Shown here: positions 17,246 through 26,808 of the stretch, piece by piece
How positions within the stretch are numbered: position 1 is the stretch's first letter
How the letters are laid out: each line of letters starts with the position of its first letter
Assembly: GCF_025499515.1 (NCBI RefSeq)
Contig: NZ_JAMKFA010000007.1
Coordinates: forward strand, 186,001 to 250,000
Length of the DNA stretch: 64,000 bases
From: Flavobacterium odoriferum
Lineage (GTDB): Bacteria; Bacteroidota; Bacteroidia; Flavobacteriales; Flavobacteriaceae
Direction: 5' to 3'
The notes under the pieces: model-generated
Told to the model about the DNA's origin: nothing
What the model saw: only the letters and a program-made list of their open reading frames with translations
The model's database searches: none
Translations under genes and position numbers: made by a program

Positions 17246-18361
17246 ATGAAACTTTCCGATATACTTTCTGTTCTTGAAGAAATGGCACCACTAGGTTACA
17301 CCGAAGATTTTGATAATGTTGGGCTTTTGGTTGGAAACCCGAATCAAGAAATTGATGGCGTTTTAGTTTGTCATGATGCTTTGGAATCGGTGATTGATGA
17401 GGCGATTTCGAAAAAATGTAATTTGGTCGTTTGCTTCCACCCTATTTTGTTTTCGGGAATTAAGAAAATTACGGGTAAAAATTACGTCGAACGTTCGATT
17501 TTGAAAGCCATTAAAAACGACATTGCGATTTATGCCGTTCATACTGCTTTGGACAATCATCAAAATGGTGTGAATAAAATTTTCTGTGATGCTTTAGGTT
17601 TGAAACATTCGAAAGTATTGATTCCGAAAGAAAATTACATTCAAAAATTGGTTACCTATACCATTCCAGAAAATGTTGAAAAATTGCGAAATGCCCTGTT
17701 TGATGCTGGCGCTGGAACGATAGGAAATTATGAAGATTGTAGTTTTAATTCGAAAGGAATTGGAACTTATATGGGAAATGAAAATTCGAATCCGGAAATT
17801 GGAGAGCGTTTTGAATTTGTAGAAAACGAAGAAATTAAAATCGAGCTGACTTTTGAAAAACATTTGCAAGGTAAAATCTTGAAAGCTTTATTCAAAAATC
17901 ATGTGTACGAAGAAGTAGCTTACGAAATTTATCAATTGGAAAACAAGCATCAAAATATTGGTTTGGGACGCGTTGGAGAATTCGAAAATCCGCTTTCTGA
18001 AACCGAATTTTTAGAATTGGTAAAAGACAAATTACAATGTGGAGGCATTAGACATTCGGCTTTCATAGGAAAATCAATAAAAAAAGTAGCAGTTTTAGGC
18101 GGAAGTGGTAGTTTTGCAATTAATAATGCAATTGCTTCAGGTGCAGACGCTTATCTCACGGCCGACTTAAAATATCACCAATTCTATGAAGCTGAAAATC
18201 AATTACTTTTGGCTGATATTGGTCATTTTGAAAGCGAAAGGTATACAAAAAATTATATAGTTGATTTTCTTAAAGAAAAAATCACTAATTTTGCACCCAA
18301 TTCGCTGCAATGCGGAATTATTTTATCAGAAGAAAATACAAATCCAGTTAAGTACTTTTAA
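17246..18361 (+). CDS. Nif3-like dinuclear metal centre protein with YqfO-type insertion
   Basis: Protein of 371 aa starting MKLSDILSVLEEMAPL. Metal-binding residues of the Nif3/GTP cyclohydrolase I type 2 fold are present: VVCFHPILFSG, VHTALDNHQNG, and the C-terminal DIGHFESE. The middle (about 130-235) is the extra PII/YqfO-like domain found in the longer members of the family. The biochemical activity is not settled in the literature known to me. It is followed 2 nt later by the coiled-coil zinc-ribbon homologue, a pairing I recognise from other Bacteroidota. Confidence 0.9.
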   Translation: MKLSDILSVLEEMAPLGYTEDFDNVGLLVGNPNQEIDGVLVCHDALESVIDEAISKKCNLVVCFHPILFSGIKKITGKNYVERSILKAIKNDIAIYAVHTALDNHQNGVNKIFCDALGLKHSKVLIPKENYIQKLVTYTIPENVEKLRNALFDAGAGTIGNYEDCSFNSKGIGTYMGNENSNPEIGERFEFVENEEIKIELTFEKHLQGKILKALFKNHVYEEVAYEIYQLENKHQNIGLGRVGEFENPLSETEFLELVKDKLQCGGIRHSAFIGKSIKKVAVLGGSGSFAINNAIASGADAYLTADLKYHQFYEAENQLLLADIGHFESERYTKNYIVDFLKEKITNFAPNSLQCGIILSEENTNPVKYF

Positions 18362-18363
18362 AT

Positions 18364-19143
18364 ATGGCAACCATCAAAGAGATAAGCGTAGAAGATAAGT
18401 TAAGAGCCCTTTATGCTTTACAATTAGTTGATTCTAAAATAGACGAAATCAGAAATGTTAGAGGTGAATTGCCTCTTGAAGTAGATGATTTAGAAGATGA
18501 AGTAGCAGGACTTTCTACTCGTTTAGACAAATTAAAAAGTGATTTAGAAACAATTGATGACCAAATCAAAGAAAAGAAAAACGCAATCGATGGACACAAA
18601 GAATCGATTAAAAAATATTTAGAGCAACAAAAAAACGTTCGTAACAATAGAGAATTCAACTCTTTAACTAAAGAAGTGGAGTTTCAGGAATTGGAAATTC
18701 AATTGGCTGAAAAACACATTAAAGAAATGAAAGCTTCTATTGAGCACAGAAAAGAAGTTATTGCTCAAACTAAAGAAAGATTAGAAGGTAAACAAACACA
18801 TTTGAAACATAAGAAAGCTGAATTAAGCGATATTATGGCTGAAACTGAAAAAGAAGAAAACTTTTTAACTGCAAAATCAGCAGAATTAAGAGGTCAAATC
18901 GAAGAGCGTTTAATTGCTGCTTACGACAGAATTAGAACAAGTGTTAGAAACGGTTTAGCGGTTGTTTCTATTGAACGTGGCGCATCTGCTGGCTCTTTCT
19001 TTACTATTCCACCACAAACACAAATGGAAATTGCTGCACGTAAAAAAATTATTACAGATGAGCACAGTGGAAGAATTTTAGTAGACGGTTTATTAGCCGA
19101 TGAAGAAAAAGAAAAAATGGAAAAATTATTTGCAACAATCTAA
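18364..19143 (+). CDS. Coiled-coil zinc-ribbon family protein with its cysteines replaced
   Basis: Protein of 259 aa. Residues 10-195 form long heptad-like coiled coils. The C-terminal segment aligns with the C4-type zinc ribbon domain of DUF164-like proteins, RNGLAVVSIERG..PPQTQMEIAARKKIITDEHSGRILVDG. The two CxxC positions read ASAGSF and DEHSGR, so all four zinc ligands are missing while the surrounding pattern is retained. It probably keeps the fold without zinc. It forms an operon with the Nif3-like gene and ends at a strong terminator. Confidence 0.88.
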   Translation: MATIKEISVEDKLRALYALQLVDSKIDEIRNVRGELPLEVDDLEDEVAGLSTRLDKLKSDLETIDDQIKEKKNAIDGHKESIKKYLEQQKNVRNNREFNSLTKEVEFQELEIQLAEKHIKEMKASIEHRKEVIAQTKERLEGKQTHLKHKKAELSDIMAETEKEENFLTAKSAELRGQIEERLIAAYDRIRTSVRNGLAVVSIERGASAGSFFTIPPQTQMEIAARKKIITDEHSGRILVDGLLADEEKEKMEKLFATI

Positions 19144-19164
19144 TTGATTCCATAACAATAAATG

Positions 19165-19193
19165 AAAGTCCTTTTTTTAAAAGGGCTTTTTTT
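19165..19193 (+). terminator. Terminator after the Nif3/coiled-coil unit
   Basis: AAAGTCCTTTT / AAAAGGGCTTT stem (one G-T pair) followed by a run of T. Confidence 0.85.
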
Positions 19194-19234
19194 GTTTTTA
19201 AACGCTTAGACGCAAAGTTTTCATAATTCCCAAA

Positions 19235-19270
19235 TTACTATTCACTAATCACTTTTCGCTTTTCACTAAA
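19235..19270. repeat. Inverted relative of the 14-bp tandem repeat
   Basis: Read on the minus strand it is TTTAGTGAAAAGCGAAAAG followed by TGATTAGTGAATAGTAAT, matching the units at 12003-12044. It sits just upstream of the rluF -7 box. Confidence 0.7.
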
Positions 19271-19275
19271 AAACC

Positions 19276-19283
19276 TATCTTTG
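19276..19283 (+). promoter_or_regulatory. -7 box only 4 nt before rluF
   Basis: TATCTTTG then CTAC then ATG. Given the usual distance from -7 box to transcription start, the mRNA would begin at or next to the start codon. Confidence 0.6.
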
Positions 19284-19287
19284 CTAC

Positions 19288-20076
19288 ATGGAAGAAAATG
19301 CAACCCGAATTAATAAGTTTTTATCAGAAACTGGTTTTTGTTCTCGTAGAGAAGCTGATCGTTTGATTGAGCAAGGAAGAGTTACTATTAACGGAAAAGT
19401 TCCGGAAATGGGCACAAAAGTGACGCCAAGTGACGAAGTGCGTGTAAACGGAAAATTGATTCAGGAACGCAATGAAAAACCAATTTATTTAGCCTTCAAC
19501 AAACCTGCGGGAATTGAATGTACGACCAACCTAGACGTAAGAGACAATATTATAGATTTCATAAACTATCCTGAGCGTATTTTTCCGATTGGACGTTTGG
19601 ATAAAGCCAGTGAAGGTTTGATTTTTATGACCAATGATGGCGATATTGTAAACAAAATTCTTCGTGCGAGAAACAACCACGAAAAAGAATATATCGTAAC
19701 CGTAAACCATCCAATTACAGATCGATTTATTGATAGAATGGCAAATGGAATCCCTATTTTGGAAACGATTACTAAGAAATGTAAAGTAGAACAAATTAGT
19801 AAATACGTTTTCCGAATTATTTTAACGCAAGGTTTGAATAGACAAATTCGTAGAATGTGTGAATATTTAGATTACGAAGTAACGGCTTTGAAACGTACCC
19901 GAATTATCAACATTTCCTTAGACGTTGCGGAAGGCAAATACCGAAACTTAACCGATGCCGAAGTTGCTGAATTGAACAAATTGATTGAACCTTCTAGCAA
20001 AACTGAAGAAGCAAGTTTGCCGAGTAATAAAGGTAAGTTTACTGGGAAAAGAAATTATGGGGAAAGGAATAGATAG
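19288..20076 (+). CDS. rluF: 23S rRNA pseudouridine synthase, RluB/E/F type
   Basis: Protein of 262 aa. An N-terminal S4 RNA-binding domain ([20 protein letters not shown]) precedes the RsuA/RluB-type catalytic domain with [13 protein letters not shown] (catalytic Asp in RLD) and [25 protein letters not shown]. The short N-terminus, the KPAGIECT motif and the C-terminal LNRQIRRM pattern fit RluF, which modifies the 2604 region of 23S rRNA; the exact target is inferred from similarity. A basic, disordered tail (about 235-262) may add RNA affinity. Confidence 0.88.
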   Translation: MEENATRINKFLSETGFCSRREADRLIEQGRVTINGKVPEMGTKVTPSDEVRVNGKLIQERNEKPIYLAFNKPAGIECTTNLDVRDNIIDFINYPERIFPIGRLDKASEGLIFMTNDGDIVNKILRARNNHEKEYIVTVNHPITDRFIDRMANGIPILETITKKCKVEQISKYVFRIILTQGLNRQIRRMCEYLDYEVTALKRTRIINISLDVAEGKYRNLTDAEVAELNKLIEPSSKTEEASLPSNKGKFTGKRNYGERNR

Positions 20077-20094
20077 GAAACATATAATTTAAAG

Positions 20095-20122
20095 AAGCAC
20101 GGGAAATTTCTCGTGCTTTTTT
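20095..20122 (+). terminator. Terminator after rluF
   Basis: AAGCACG / CGTGCTT stem with a 12-nt loop and a T-run. Confidence 0.85.
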
Positions 20123-20179
20123 GTTTAAAAATCTGAACACTTTGTAAAAAAATTTGTTAAGACATCAAAAACCTCAGCG

Positions 20180-21112
20180 TTATAATTGTATTCTTTTAAG
20201 TTCGTCTAAAAGTAATGGTCCTTCTAATCTCGAACCATTAATCATTGTTTCATTTTCTGGTGAAAATGTGAAATATTGAAATTCAAAATCTAAATCTCTA
20301 CACCAATATCCTATAAAGATTAGAAAATCTTTTTTTAAATGGGTAACTTTAAAACGTATAGGAATATTTATAACAGAAACCAAAATTTGATTACTATGAT
20401 TTGAGACAGAATACTTATCACCTAATGAATCTTTTATAAATTCAAAATTATGCAGTGATTCAATAAATTTAATATTGTAAACATCAACTAAAAAAGAAAC
20501 TTTTTCAGCAGGCACATTTGATTGGTTACGAATACTAACAACTATATCACTTTTATAATCATCTAATTTATTAATTGTAATATCTGCTGATAATAAAGGT
20601 AATTTTCTTTTATTAAAAAGAGCTTGAATAATTCCGTGTGGAGCAGGTTTAGCATCCCTTTCCAATCTAATATAATATTTACCATCTGCTCCAGATTGAT
20701 GAGGTGGCGTATTACTTTGTGGAATATCTATTAAAAAAACATTCCCTTTTTCAAGAATAAACTCTTCAATTCTTAAATTTACAGGTGAAGGAACAATATT
20801 GGACGCAAGTTTTTGATATAACCAATCTTTATTTTTGAAACTCGAATAAGTTATATCTCCTTGACATACTTTTGTTGTTGTCTTACCAACTATTTTATTT
20901 GTCTCTCTCGGTGCGCCAACAATTAATAAACCTCCTTCAGTATTCAAAAATGCCGCTACTTCTTTAAATAAATCGTTAATCTCAACATCTCCGCTTTTAA
21001 ATTCCAAAATAGAAGATTCTTCTTGTGGTTCAGAAAAAAATTCAATTATGTCTTCAATATTAATATCAAAGCGGGATTTTCCAAATATCGATTCAATAAA
21101 GCCATCGTTCAT
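20180..21112 (-). CDS. AlbA_2 (Schlafen-like) domain protein
   Basis: Protein of 310 aa from ATG at 21112 (MNDGFIESIFGKS); an upstream in-frame TTG would add nine residues. Residues 30-160 fit the AlbA_2/Schlafen AlbA-2 domain: EESSILEFKSG, KEVAAFLNTEGGLLIVGA, GKYYIRLERDAKPA. The second half is predicted beta-rich and unassigned. It stands alone, reads away from its terminator-bounded neighbours and is AT-rich, suggesting an accessory gene. AlbA_2 proteins occur as regulators and in phage-defence contexts; no partner gene is adjacent, so no role is claimed. Confidence 0.82.
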   Translation of the reverse strand: MNDGFIESIFGKSRFDINIEDIIEFFSEPQEESSILEFKSGDVEINDLFKEVAAFLNTEGGLLIVGAPRETNKIVGKTTTKVCQGDITYSSFKNKDWLYQKLASNIVPSPVNLRIEEFILEKGNVFLIDIPQSNTPPHQSGADGKYYIRLERDAKPAPHGIIQALFNKRKLPLLSADITINKLDDYKSDIVVSIRNQSNVPAEKVSFLVDVYNIKFIESLHNFEFIKDSLGDKYSVSNHSNQILVSVINIPIRFKVTHLKKDFLIFIGYWCRDLDFEFQYFTFSPENETMINGSRLEGPLLLDELKRIQL

Positions 21113-21231
21113 AAGTAGTTTTTTTATAATGTTGTGCAAATAATAAAATTAAGTAATCCTTCATTACTTTCATGCAATTTACAAAACCCTTTTCAAAACA
21201 AAATGTGGAAAACTGTAATCTTATAAACATT

Positions 21232-21723
21232 TTAAACAGCTATTTCCATCACATAATCATCCATTACATAACCGTTTCCAATATCAATAACTTCGTCTTT
21301 TACGATGGTAAAACCTAACTTTTCGTAGAAAAAACGGGATTTGTTGTATTTGTTTACGTTTAAAAAAACGGCTTTTTGGTTTTGTGCTATGGCAATTTCA
21401 ATGGCTTTGTCTATTAATAATTTGCCCAAACCTTTACCTTGTTCGGTAGGCAACACATAAATTTTGTGAATTTTAAGTTTTTGAGAATTGTAACAATTTA
21501 ATTCGTAGGACAAAAAACCAACGGCTCTTTCAGCATCTTTTAGTAGTAAAAAATGTTGCCCATTTTGGAATTGTGTTTCAAGTGCTTCTATGCTATAAAA
21601 CTGCGATAACATATACTTCAACTGCTCTGGTGAAAGAATTTCTTTGTAAGCAGAAGGCCAAATTTCGTAAGCTAATTCAGCTACAATACTTAGTTGTTCT
21701 TTTTGTAATGGTACAATATTCAT
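21232..21723 (-). CDS. GNAT family N-acetyltransferase
   Basis: Protein of 163 aa, a single GNAT domain. The acetyl-CoA pyrophosphate-binding motif is EQGKGLGKLLIDKAIEIA, followed by VFLNVNKYNKSRFFYEKLGF, the typical C-terminal beta-bulge and NxxxxxFYxKxGF motif. The substrate (small amine, protein or antibiotic) cannot be inferred. It lies between the AlbA_2 gene and the DUF3467 terminator. Confidence 0.92.
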   Translation of the reverse strand: MNIVPLQKEQLSIVAELAYEIWPSAYKEILSPEQLKYMLSQFYSIEALETQFQNGQHFLLLKDAERAVGFLSYELNCYNSQKLKIHKIYVLPTEQGKGLGKLLIDKAIEIAIAQNQKAVFLNVNKYNKSRFFYEKLGFTIVKDEVIDIGNGYVMDDYVMEIAV

Positions 21724-21732
21724 TTTGCTAAA

Positions 21733-21762
21733 ATAAAAAAAACCTCACATTTCTGAGAGGTT
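21733..21762 (-). terminator. Terminator after the DUF3467 gene
   Basis: AACCTC / GAGGTT arms with further inner pairs, T-run on the minus strand. Confidence 0.8.
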
Positions 21763-21768
21763 ATTATG

Positions 21769-22077
21769 TTAAGCTTGTCCTGTTGGTCCAAAATTTAATG
21801 GAATGGCTGGCTGTTCGCCTTCTTCAATTTTTCCGTGTGCACTTTCGAAACGGTGTATATTTTCTCCTAGTGCTTTTAATAAACGTTTTGCATGTTGTGG
21901 TGTTAACACAATTCTTGATTTTACTTTTGCCTTTGGAACGCCTGGCATTATCGCTACAAAATCAACCACAAACTCAGAATTTGAATGATTGATAATTGCT
22001 AAGTTTGAGTAGGTTCCTTCGGCAGTTTTTTCATCTAATTCGATGTTGATTTGTCCTTGTGGGTTGTTATTTTCCAT
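21769..22077 (-). CDS. DUF3467 family protein
   Basis: Protein of 102 aa, acidic and soluble. The pattern YSNLAIINHSNSEFVVDFVAI, then VVL-like RIVLTPQHAKRLLKALGENI is that of DUF3467, a small bacterial family of unknown function. It follows rpoC on the same strand, but a terminator (22187-22223) lies between them, so it is expressed by read-through or from a promoter I could not place. Confidence 0.9.
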   Translation of the reverse strand: MENNNPQGQINIELDEKTAEGTYSNLAIINHSNSEFVVDFVAIMPGVPKAKVKSRIVLTPQHAKRLLKALGENIHRFESAHGKIEEGEQPAIPLNFGPTGQA

Positions 22078-22186
22078 ATTTTTTATTTAAACATATAAGT
22101 CATCTAAGTTTTACTTTAGTGTATATGTATGATTAAGTTCTTTTAAGTTTTCAAATCTAGTACAAGATTAAGTATAATTTTTGATT

Positions 22187-22223
22187 AAAAAAAAACCTAA
22201 CAAAAATTAATTCGTTAGGTTTT
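22187..22223 (-). terminator. Terminator after rpoC
   Basis: AACCTAAC / GTTAGGTT stem with a 12-nt loop and a T-run on the minus strand. Confidence 0.88.
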
Positions 22224-22246
22224 TTAGTATTGGAATAGTGCTACTT

Positions 22247-25200
22247 TTAGTAATTAAATTCTTCTTTAGCAGCAACTAACTCATTGTATTCTTCTTTAGA
22301 ACCTACTATCATATTGTCATAGTCTCTCATACCTGTACCGGCTGGGATTCTGTGTCCTACAATAACATTTTCTTTTAATCCTTCTAATGTATCGATTTTA
22401 CCTGCAACAGCAGCTTCGTTTAATACTTTAGTTGTTTCCTGGAACGATGCCGCAGAAATGAATGATTTCGTTTGTAACGATGCTCTCGTAATACCTTGAA
22501 GTACTGGAGTAGCAGTTGCTGTAATAACATCACGAGCTACTACTAAATTTTTATCATTACGTTTTAACAACGAATTTTCATCTCTTAATTGACGTGGAGA
22601 AATAATTTGACCTGGTTTTAAATTTTCCGAGTCACCTGCATCCTCTACTACTTTCATTCCGTATAATTTGTCGTTTTCAACAAGGAAATCACTAGTATGA
22701 GCTAATTGATCTTCCAAGAATAATGTATCTCCTGGATCAACAATTCTTACTTTACGCATCATTTGACGAATAACTACCTCAAAGTGTTTGTCGTTGATTT
22801 TTACCCCTTGTAAACGGTAAACTTCCTGAATTTCATTTACTAAATACTGTTGAACAGCAGATGGTCCTTGAATTCTTAAAATATCCTCTGGAGTAATTGC
22901 ACCATCAGAAAGTGGCGTACCAGCTTTCACGTAGTCATTCTCTTGCACTAAGATTTGGTTCGAAAGTTTTACTAAGTATTTCTTCACTTCACCAAATTTA
23001 GATTCGATAGCAATTTCTCTATTTCCTCTTTTAATTTTTCCGAATGTAACAACACCGTCAATTTCAGAAACTACCGCTGGGTTAGATGGATTACGAGCTT
23101 CTAATAACTCGGTAATTCTTGGTAAACCTCCTGTGATATCGCCTGTTTTAGAAGAACGACGTGGAATTTTTACTAAAATTTTACCTGCTTTAATTTTCTC
23201 GCCATCATCTACCATAAGGTGAGCTCCAACTGGTAAGTTATATGAACGAATTAATTCGCCATCTTTTCCATAAATCAATAAAGTAGGAACTAATTTTTTA
23301 TTTCTACCTTCAGAAATTACTTTTTCTTGGAAACCTGTTTGCTCATCGATTTCAACTAAGAACGATTGTCCTTGTTCTAAATCTTCGTAAGCAATTTTTC
23401 CTGTAAATTCTGAAACAATAACTCCATTATATGGATCCCATTTACAAATTGTAGTACCTTTTTCAACAACGTCTCCGTCTTTAACAAAAATACTTGAACC
23501 ATAAGGAATATAGTGTGTATTTAATAAAATTCCGGTTTTAGCATCTACTAATTTTAATTCAGTAGAACGAGAGATAACTATATCAACTGCATTTCCATCA
23601 GCATCTTCACCTTTAACGGTTTTTAAATCTTCAATTTCTAATCTACCTCCAAAACGAGTTACAATACTTGATTCCTCAGAAATACCACCAGCAACCCCTC
23701 CAACGTGGAACGTACGAAGTGTTAACTGTGTACCTGGCTCACCAATTGATTGCGCTGCAATAACTCCAACTGCTTCACCTTTTTGAGTCATCTTACCAGT
23801 AGCTAAGTTTCTACCATAACATTTCGCACAGATTCCTTTTTTAGCTTCACAAGTTAATGGAGAACGTACTTCAACTCTTTCGATTGGAGATGCTTCGATT
23901 TTCTTAACGATTGCTTCAGTAATTTGCTCACCTGCTTCAACTAAAATTTCGTTATCAAGTGGGTTAATTACATTTTGTAAAGCTACACGTCCTAAAATTC
24001 TTTCTCCTAAAGTTTCAACAATTTCTTCGTTTTTCTTTAAAGCAGAAACTTCAATTCCTCTTAATGTACCACAGTCAACAGAGTTTACAATAACATCTTG
24101 AGATACATCGTGTAATCTACGAGTTAAGTAACCAGCATCGGCAGTTTTAAGAGCCGTATCCGCAAGACCTTTACGCGCACCGTGAGTAGAAATGAAGTAC
24201 TCAAGAATCGAAAGACCTTCCTTAAAGTTAGATAAAATCGGGTTTTCAATAATTTCACCACCACCAGCTGTTGATTTTTTAGGCTTAGCCATCAAACCAC
24301 GCATACCAGTTAACTGACGAATTTGTTCTTTAGAACCCCTTGCTCCAGAGTCAAGCATCATATATACCGAGTTGAAACCTTGTTGGTCTTCACGGATATT
24401 TTTCATTGCTAGCTCTGTTAATTGAGCATTAGCTGAAGTCCAGATATCAATAACTTGGTTGTAACGTTCGTTATTGGTAATAAGACCCATGTTATAGTTC
24501 ATTGAGATACCTTCAACTTGTTCTCTAGCATCCGCAATTAATTGTGTTTTTTGTTCAGGAATACGAATATCACCCAATGAGAATGATAATCCTCCACGGA
24601 ATGCATTTTTATATCCTAAATCTTTCATATCATCTAAGAAAGCTGCTGTTGTAGGAACATCAGTAACTTCTAAGATTCTACCAATAATATCACGTAATGA
24701 TTTCTTAGTTAAAACCTCATTGATATATCCAGCTGCTTGTGGTACTACTTCATTAAATAATACTCTACCAGCAGTTGTTTGAATGATTTTATATACTAAC
24801 TCTCCGTTTTCATTAAAATCTTTAGCACGTACTTTCACACGAGCATTTAATTCTAACTTACCTTCGTTCAGGGCAATGTTTACTTCTTCTGCAGAATAGA
24901 AAGTCAAATCTTGACCTAAAATTTTCTTTTCTGGAGTTGATAGACGCTCTTTGGTCATATAATAAAGACCAAGAACCATGTCTTGAGAAGGTACAGTAAT
25001 TGGAGCACCATTTGCAGGATTCAAGATATTGTGAGAAGCCAACATTAATAATTGTGCCTCTAAAATAGCTTCTGGTCCTAATGGTAAGTGAACCGCCATC
25101 TGGTCACCATCGAAATCGGCGTTGAATGCAGTACATACTAATGGGTGTAACTGGATTGCTTTTCCTTCAATTAACTTAGGTTGGAATGCTTGAATACCCA

Positions 25201-26554
25201 ATCTGTGTAACGTAGGAGCACGGTTCAATAATACAGGATGTCCTTTAATTACATTCTCTAAAATATCCCATACAACTGGCTCTTTTTTGTCGATGATTTT
25301 CTTAGCCGACTTAACTGTTTTAACAATTCCTCTTTCGATTAACTTACGAATAACGAATGGTTTGTATAGTTCAGCAGCCATATCTTTTGGCAAACCACAT
25401 TCGAACAATTTCATTTCTGGTCCAACGACGATTACTGAACGAGCAGAATAATCTACACGTTTTCCTAATAAGTTTTGACGGAAACGACCTTGTTTACCTT
25501 TTAATGAATCTGATAAAGATTTTAATGGTCTGTTTGATTCTGTTTTAACAGCAGAAGCTTTACGTGTGTTATCAAATAATGAATCTACAGATTCTTGTAA
25601 CATACGTTTTTCGTTTCTTAAGATAACTTCTGGAGCTTTAATCTCCATTAATCTTTTTAAACGGTTGTTACGGATGATAACTCTTCTGTATAAATCATTT
25701 AAATCTGAAGTTGCGAAACGACCTCCATCAAGTGGCACTAACGGACGTAATTCTGGTGGAATAACTGGAATTACTTTTAAAATCATCCATTCTGGACGGT
25801 TTTCTCTGTTTAAGTTAGACTCACGGAATGATTCAACAACATTTAAACGTTTTAACGCTTCTGTCTTACGTTGTTTAGATGTTTCGTTATTAGCAGCGTG
25901 ACGTAAACTATAAGAAAGTTCGTCTAAGTCAGTACGAGCTAATAAATCCATAATACATTCAGCACCCATTTTAGCGATGAATTTATTAGGATCGTTGTCA
26001 TCTAAATATTGATTTTCCATAGGAAGTGTATCTAAAATATTTAAATACTCTTCTTCTGTAAGGAAATCTAATTTTTGTAATGATTCACCATCAGCGTTTT
26101 TAGCAATACCAGCTTGAATTACTACGTATCTTTCGTAGTAAATAATCATATCTAATTTCTTAGATGGTAGACCTAAAATATAACCAATTTTGTTTGGTAA
26201 CGAACGGAAATACCAGATATGAGCAATAGGCACAACAAGGTTGATGTGTCCTACTCTATCTCTACGTACTTTTTTCTCTGTTACTTCAACACCACATCGG
26301 TCACAAACGATTCCTTTATAGCGAATTCTTTTATACTTACCACAAGCACACTCGTAATCTTTTACTGGACCGAAAATACGTTCACAGAAAAGACCATCTC
26401 TTTCTGGTTTGTGTGTACGATAGTTGATAGTTTCTGGTTTTAAAACCTCACCTCTAGATTCTCCTAAAATTGATTCTGGAGAAGCTAATCCTATCGTAAT
26501 TTTGTTAAACCTTTTTATTTGGTTCTTATCTCTATTATTTCTATTATTCATCAT
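22247..26554 (-). CDS. rpoC: DNA-directed RNA polymerase subunit beta'
   Basis: Protein of 1435 aa. N-terminal zinc-binding [16 protein letters not shown], the catalytic Mg-binding [12 protein letters not shown] (three Asp), and the second zinc site with [14 protein letters not shown] are all intact. Trigger-loop region [16 protein letters not shown] is present. It forms the active centre of RNA polymerase with the beta subunit. It is the last gene of the rplKAJL-rpoBC string and is separated from rpoB by 254 nt. Confidence 0.99.
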   Translation of the reverse strand: MMNNRNNRDKNQIKRFNKITIGLASPESILGESRGEVLKPETINYRTHKPERDGLFCERIFGPVKDYECACGKYKRIRYKGIVCDRCGVEVTEKKVRRDRVGHINLVVPIAHIWYFRSLPNKIGYILGLPSKKLDMIIYYERYVVIQAGIAKNADGESLQKLDFLTEEEYLNILDTLPMENQYLDDNDPNKFIAKMGAECIMDLLARTDLDELSYSLRHAANNETSKQRKTEALKRLNVVESFRESNLNRENRPEWMILKVIPVIPPELRPLVPLDGGRFATSDLNDLYRRVIIRNNRLKRLMEIKAPEVILRNEKRMLQESVDSLFDNTRKASAVKTESNRPLKSLSDSLKGKQGRFRQNLLGKRVDYSARSVIVVGPEMKLFECGLPKDMAAELYKPFVIRKLIERGIVKTVKSAKKIIDKKEPVVWDILENVIKGHPVLLNRAPTLHRLGIQAFQPKLIEGKAIQLHPLVCTAFNADFDGDQMAVHLPLGPEAILEAQLLMLASHNILNPANGAPITVPSQDMVLGLYYMTKERLSTPEKKILGQDLTFYSAEEVNIALNEGKLELNARVKVRAKDFNENGELVYKIIQTTAGRVLFNEVVPQAAGYINEVLTKKSLRDIIGRILEVTDVPTTAAFLDDMKDLGYKNAFRGGLSFSLGDIRIPEQKTQLIADAREQVEGISMNYNMGLITNNERYNQVIDIWTSANAQLTELAMKNIREDQQGFNSVYMMLDSGARGSKEQIRQLTGMRGLMAKPKKSTAGGGEIIENPILSNFKEGLSILEYFISTHGARKGLADTALKTADAGYLTRRLHDVSQDVIVNSVDCGTLRGIEVSALKKNEEIVETLGERILGRVALQNVINPLDNEILVEAGEQITEAIVKKIEASPIERVEVRSPLTCEAKKGICAKCYGRNLATGKMTQKGEAVGVIAAQSIGEPGTQLTLRTFHVGGVAGGISEESSIVTRFGGRLEIEDLKTVKGEDADGNAVDIVISRSTELKLVDAKTGILLNTHYIPYGSSIFVKDGDVVEKGTTICKWDPYNGVIVSEFTGKIAYEDLEQGQSFLVEIDEQTGFQEKVISEGRNKKLVPTLLIYGKDGELIRSYNLPVGAHLMVDDGEKIKAGKILVKIPRRSSKTGDITGGLPRITELLEARNPSNPAVVSEIDGVVTFGKIKRGNREIAIESKFGEVKKYLVKLSNQILVQENDYVKAGTPLSDGAITPEDILRIQGPSAVQQYLVNEIQEVYRLQGVKINDKHFEVVIRQMMRKVRIVDPGDTLFLEDQLAHTSDFLVENDKLYGMKVVEDAGDSENLKPGQIISPRQLRDENSLLKRNDKNLVVARDVITATATPVLQGITRASLQTKSFISAASFQETTKVLNEAAVAGKIDTLEGLKENVIVGHRIPAGTGMRDYDNMIVGSKEEYNELVAAKEEFNY

Positions 26555-26763
26555 AGTTTTTACTATTGATTTACTTGCAATTAAAAATTGATTTTAAACA
26601 GCTTTAGCAATGCTACTTTTCTGTTGACTCGAATTACTTCTCTAAACTTCAAACCTAAATTTTGAAGTGCTAGTTATTGTATTTGACACAATAAATTTTG
26701 TCTGTACAATAAAAAATCGGAACGGTTTACGGTTATAAATCCTTAAAAACTTTTAAAAAAATA

Positions 26764-26793
26764 GTAGAGAGCGTTGCGATACAACGCCTCTAC
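26764..26793. repeat. Palindromic repeat in the rpoB-rpoC gap
   Basis: GTAGAGAGCGTTG, 5-nt loop, CAACGCCTCTAC, an imperfect dyad in the 254-nt gap. Read on the minus strand it is followed by TACTATTTTTTT, so it could fold in the transcript. The GTAGAG..CTCTAC ends resemble a dispersed bacterial palindrome. The rest of the gap (26555-26763) shows nothing else. Confidence 0.6.
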
Positions 26794-26808
26794 AATAATA
26801 TTCTATAT

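Noticed and set aside
26764-26793. Palindrome in the rpoB-rpoC gap considered as a terminator
   Set aside because: The T-run is interrupted and rpoC lies downstream; termination there would block an essential subunit.
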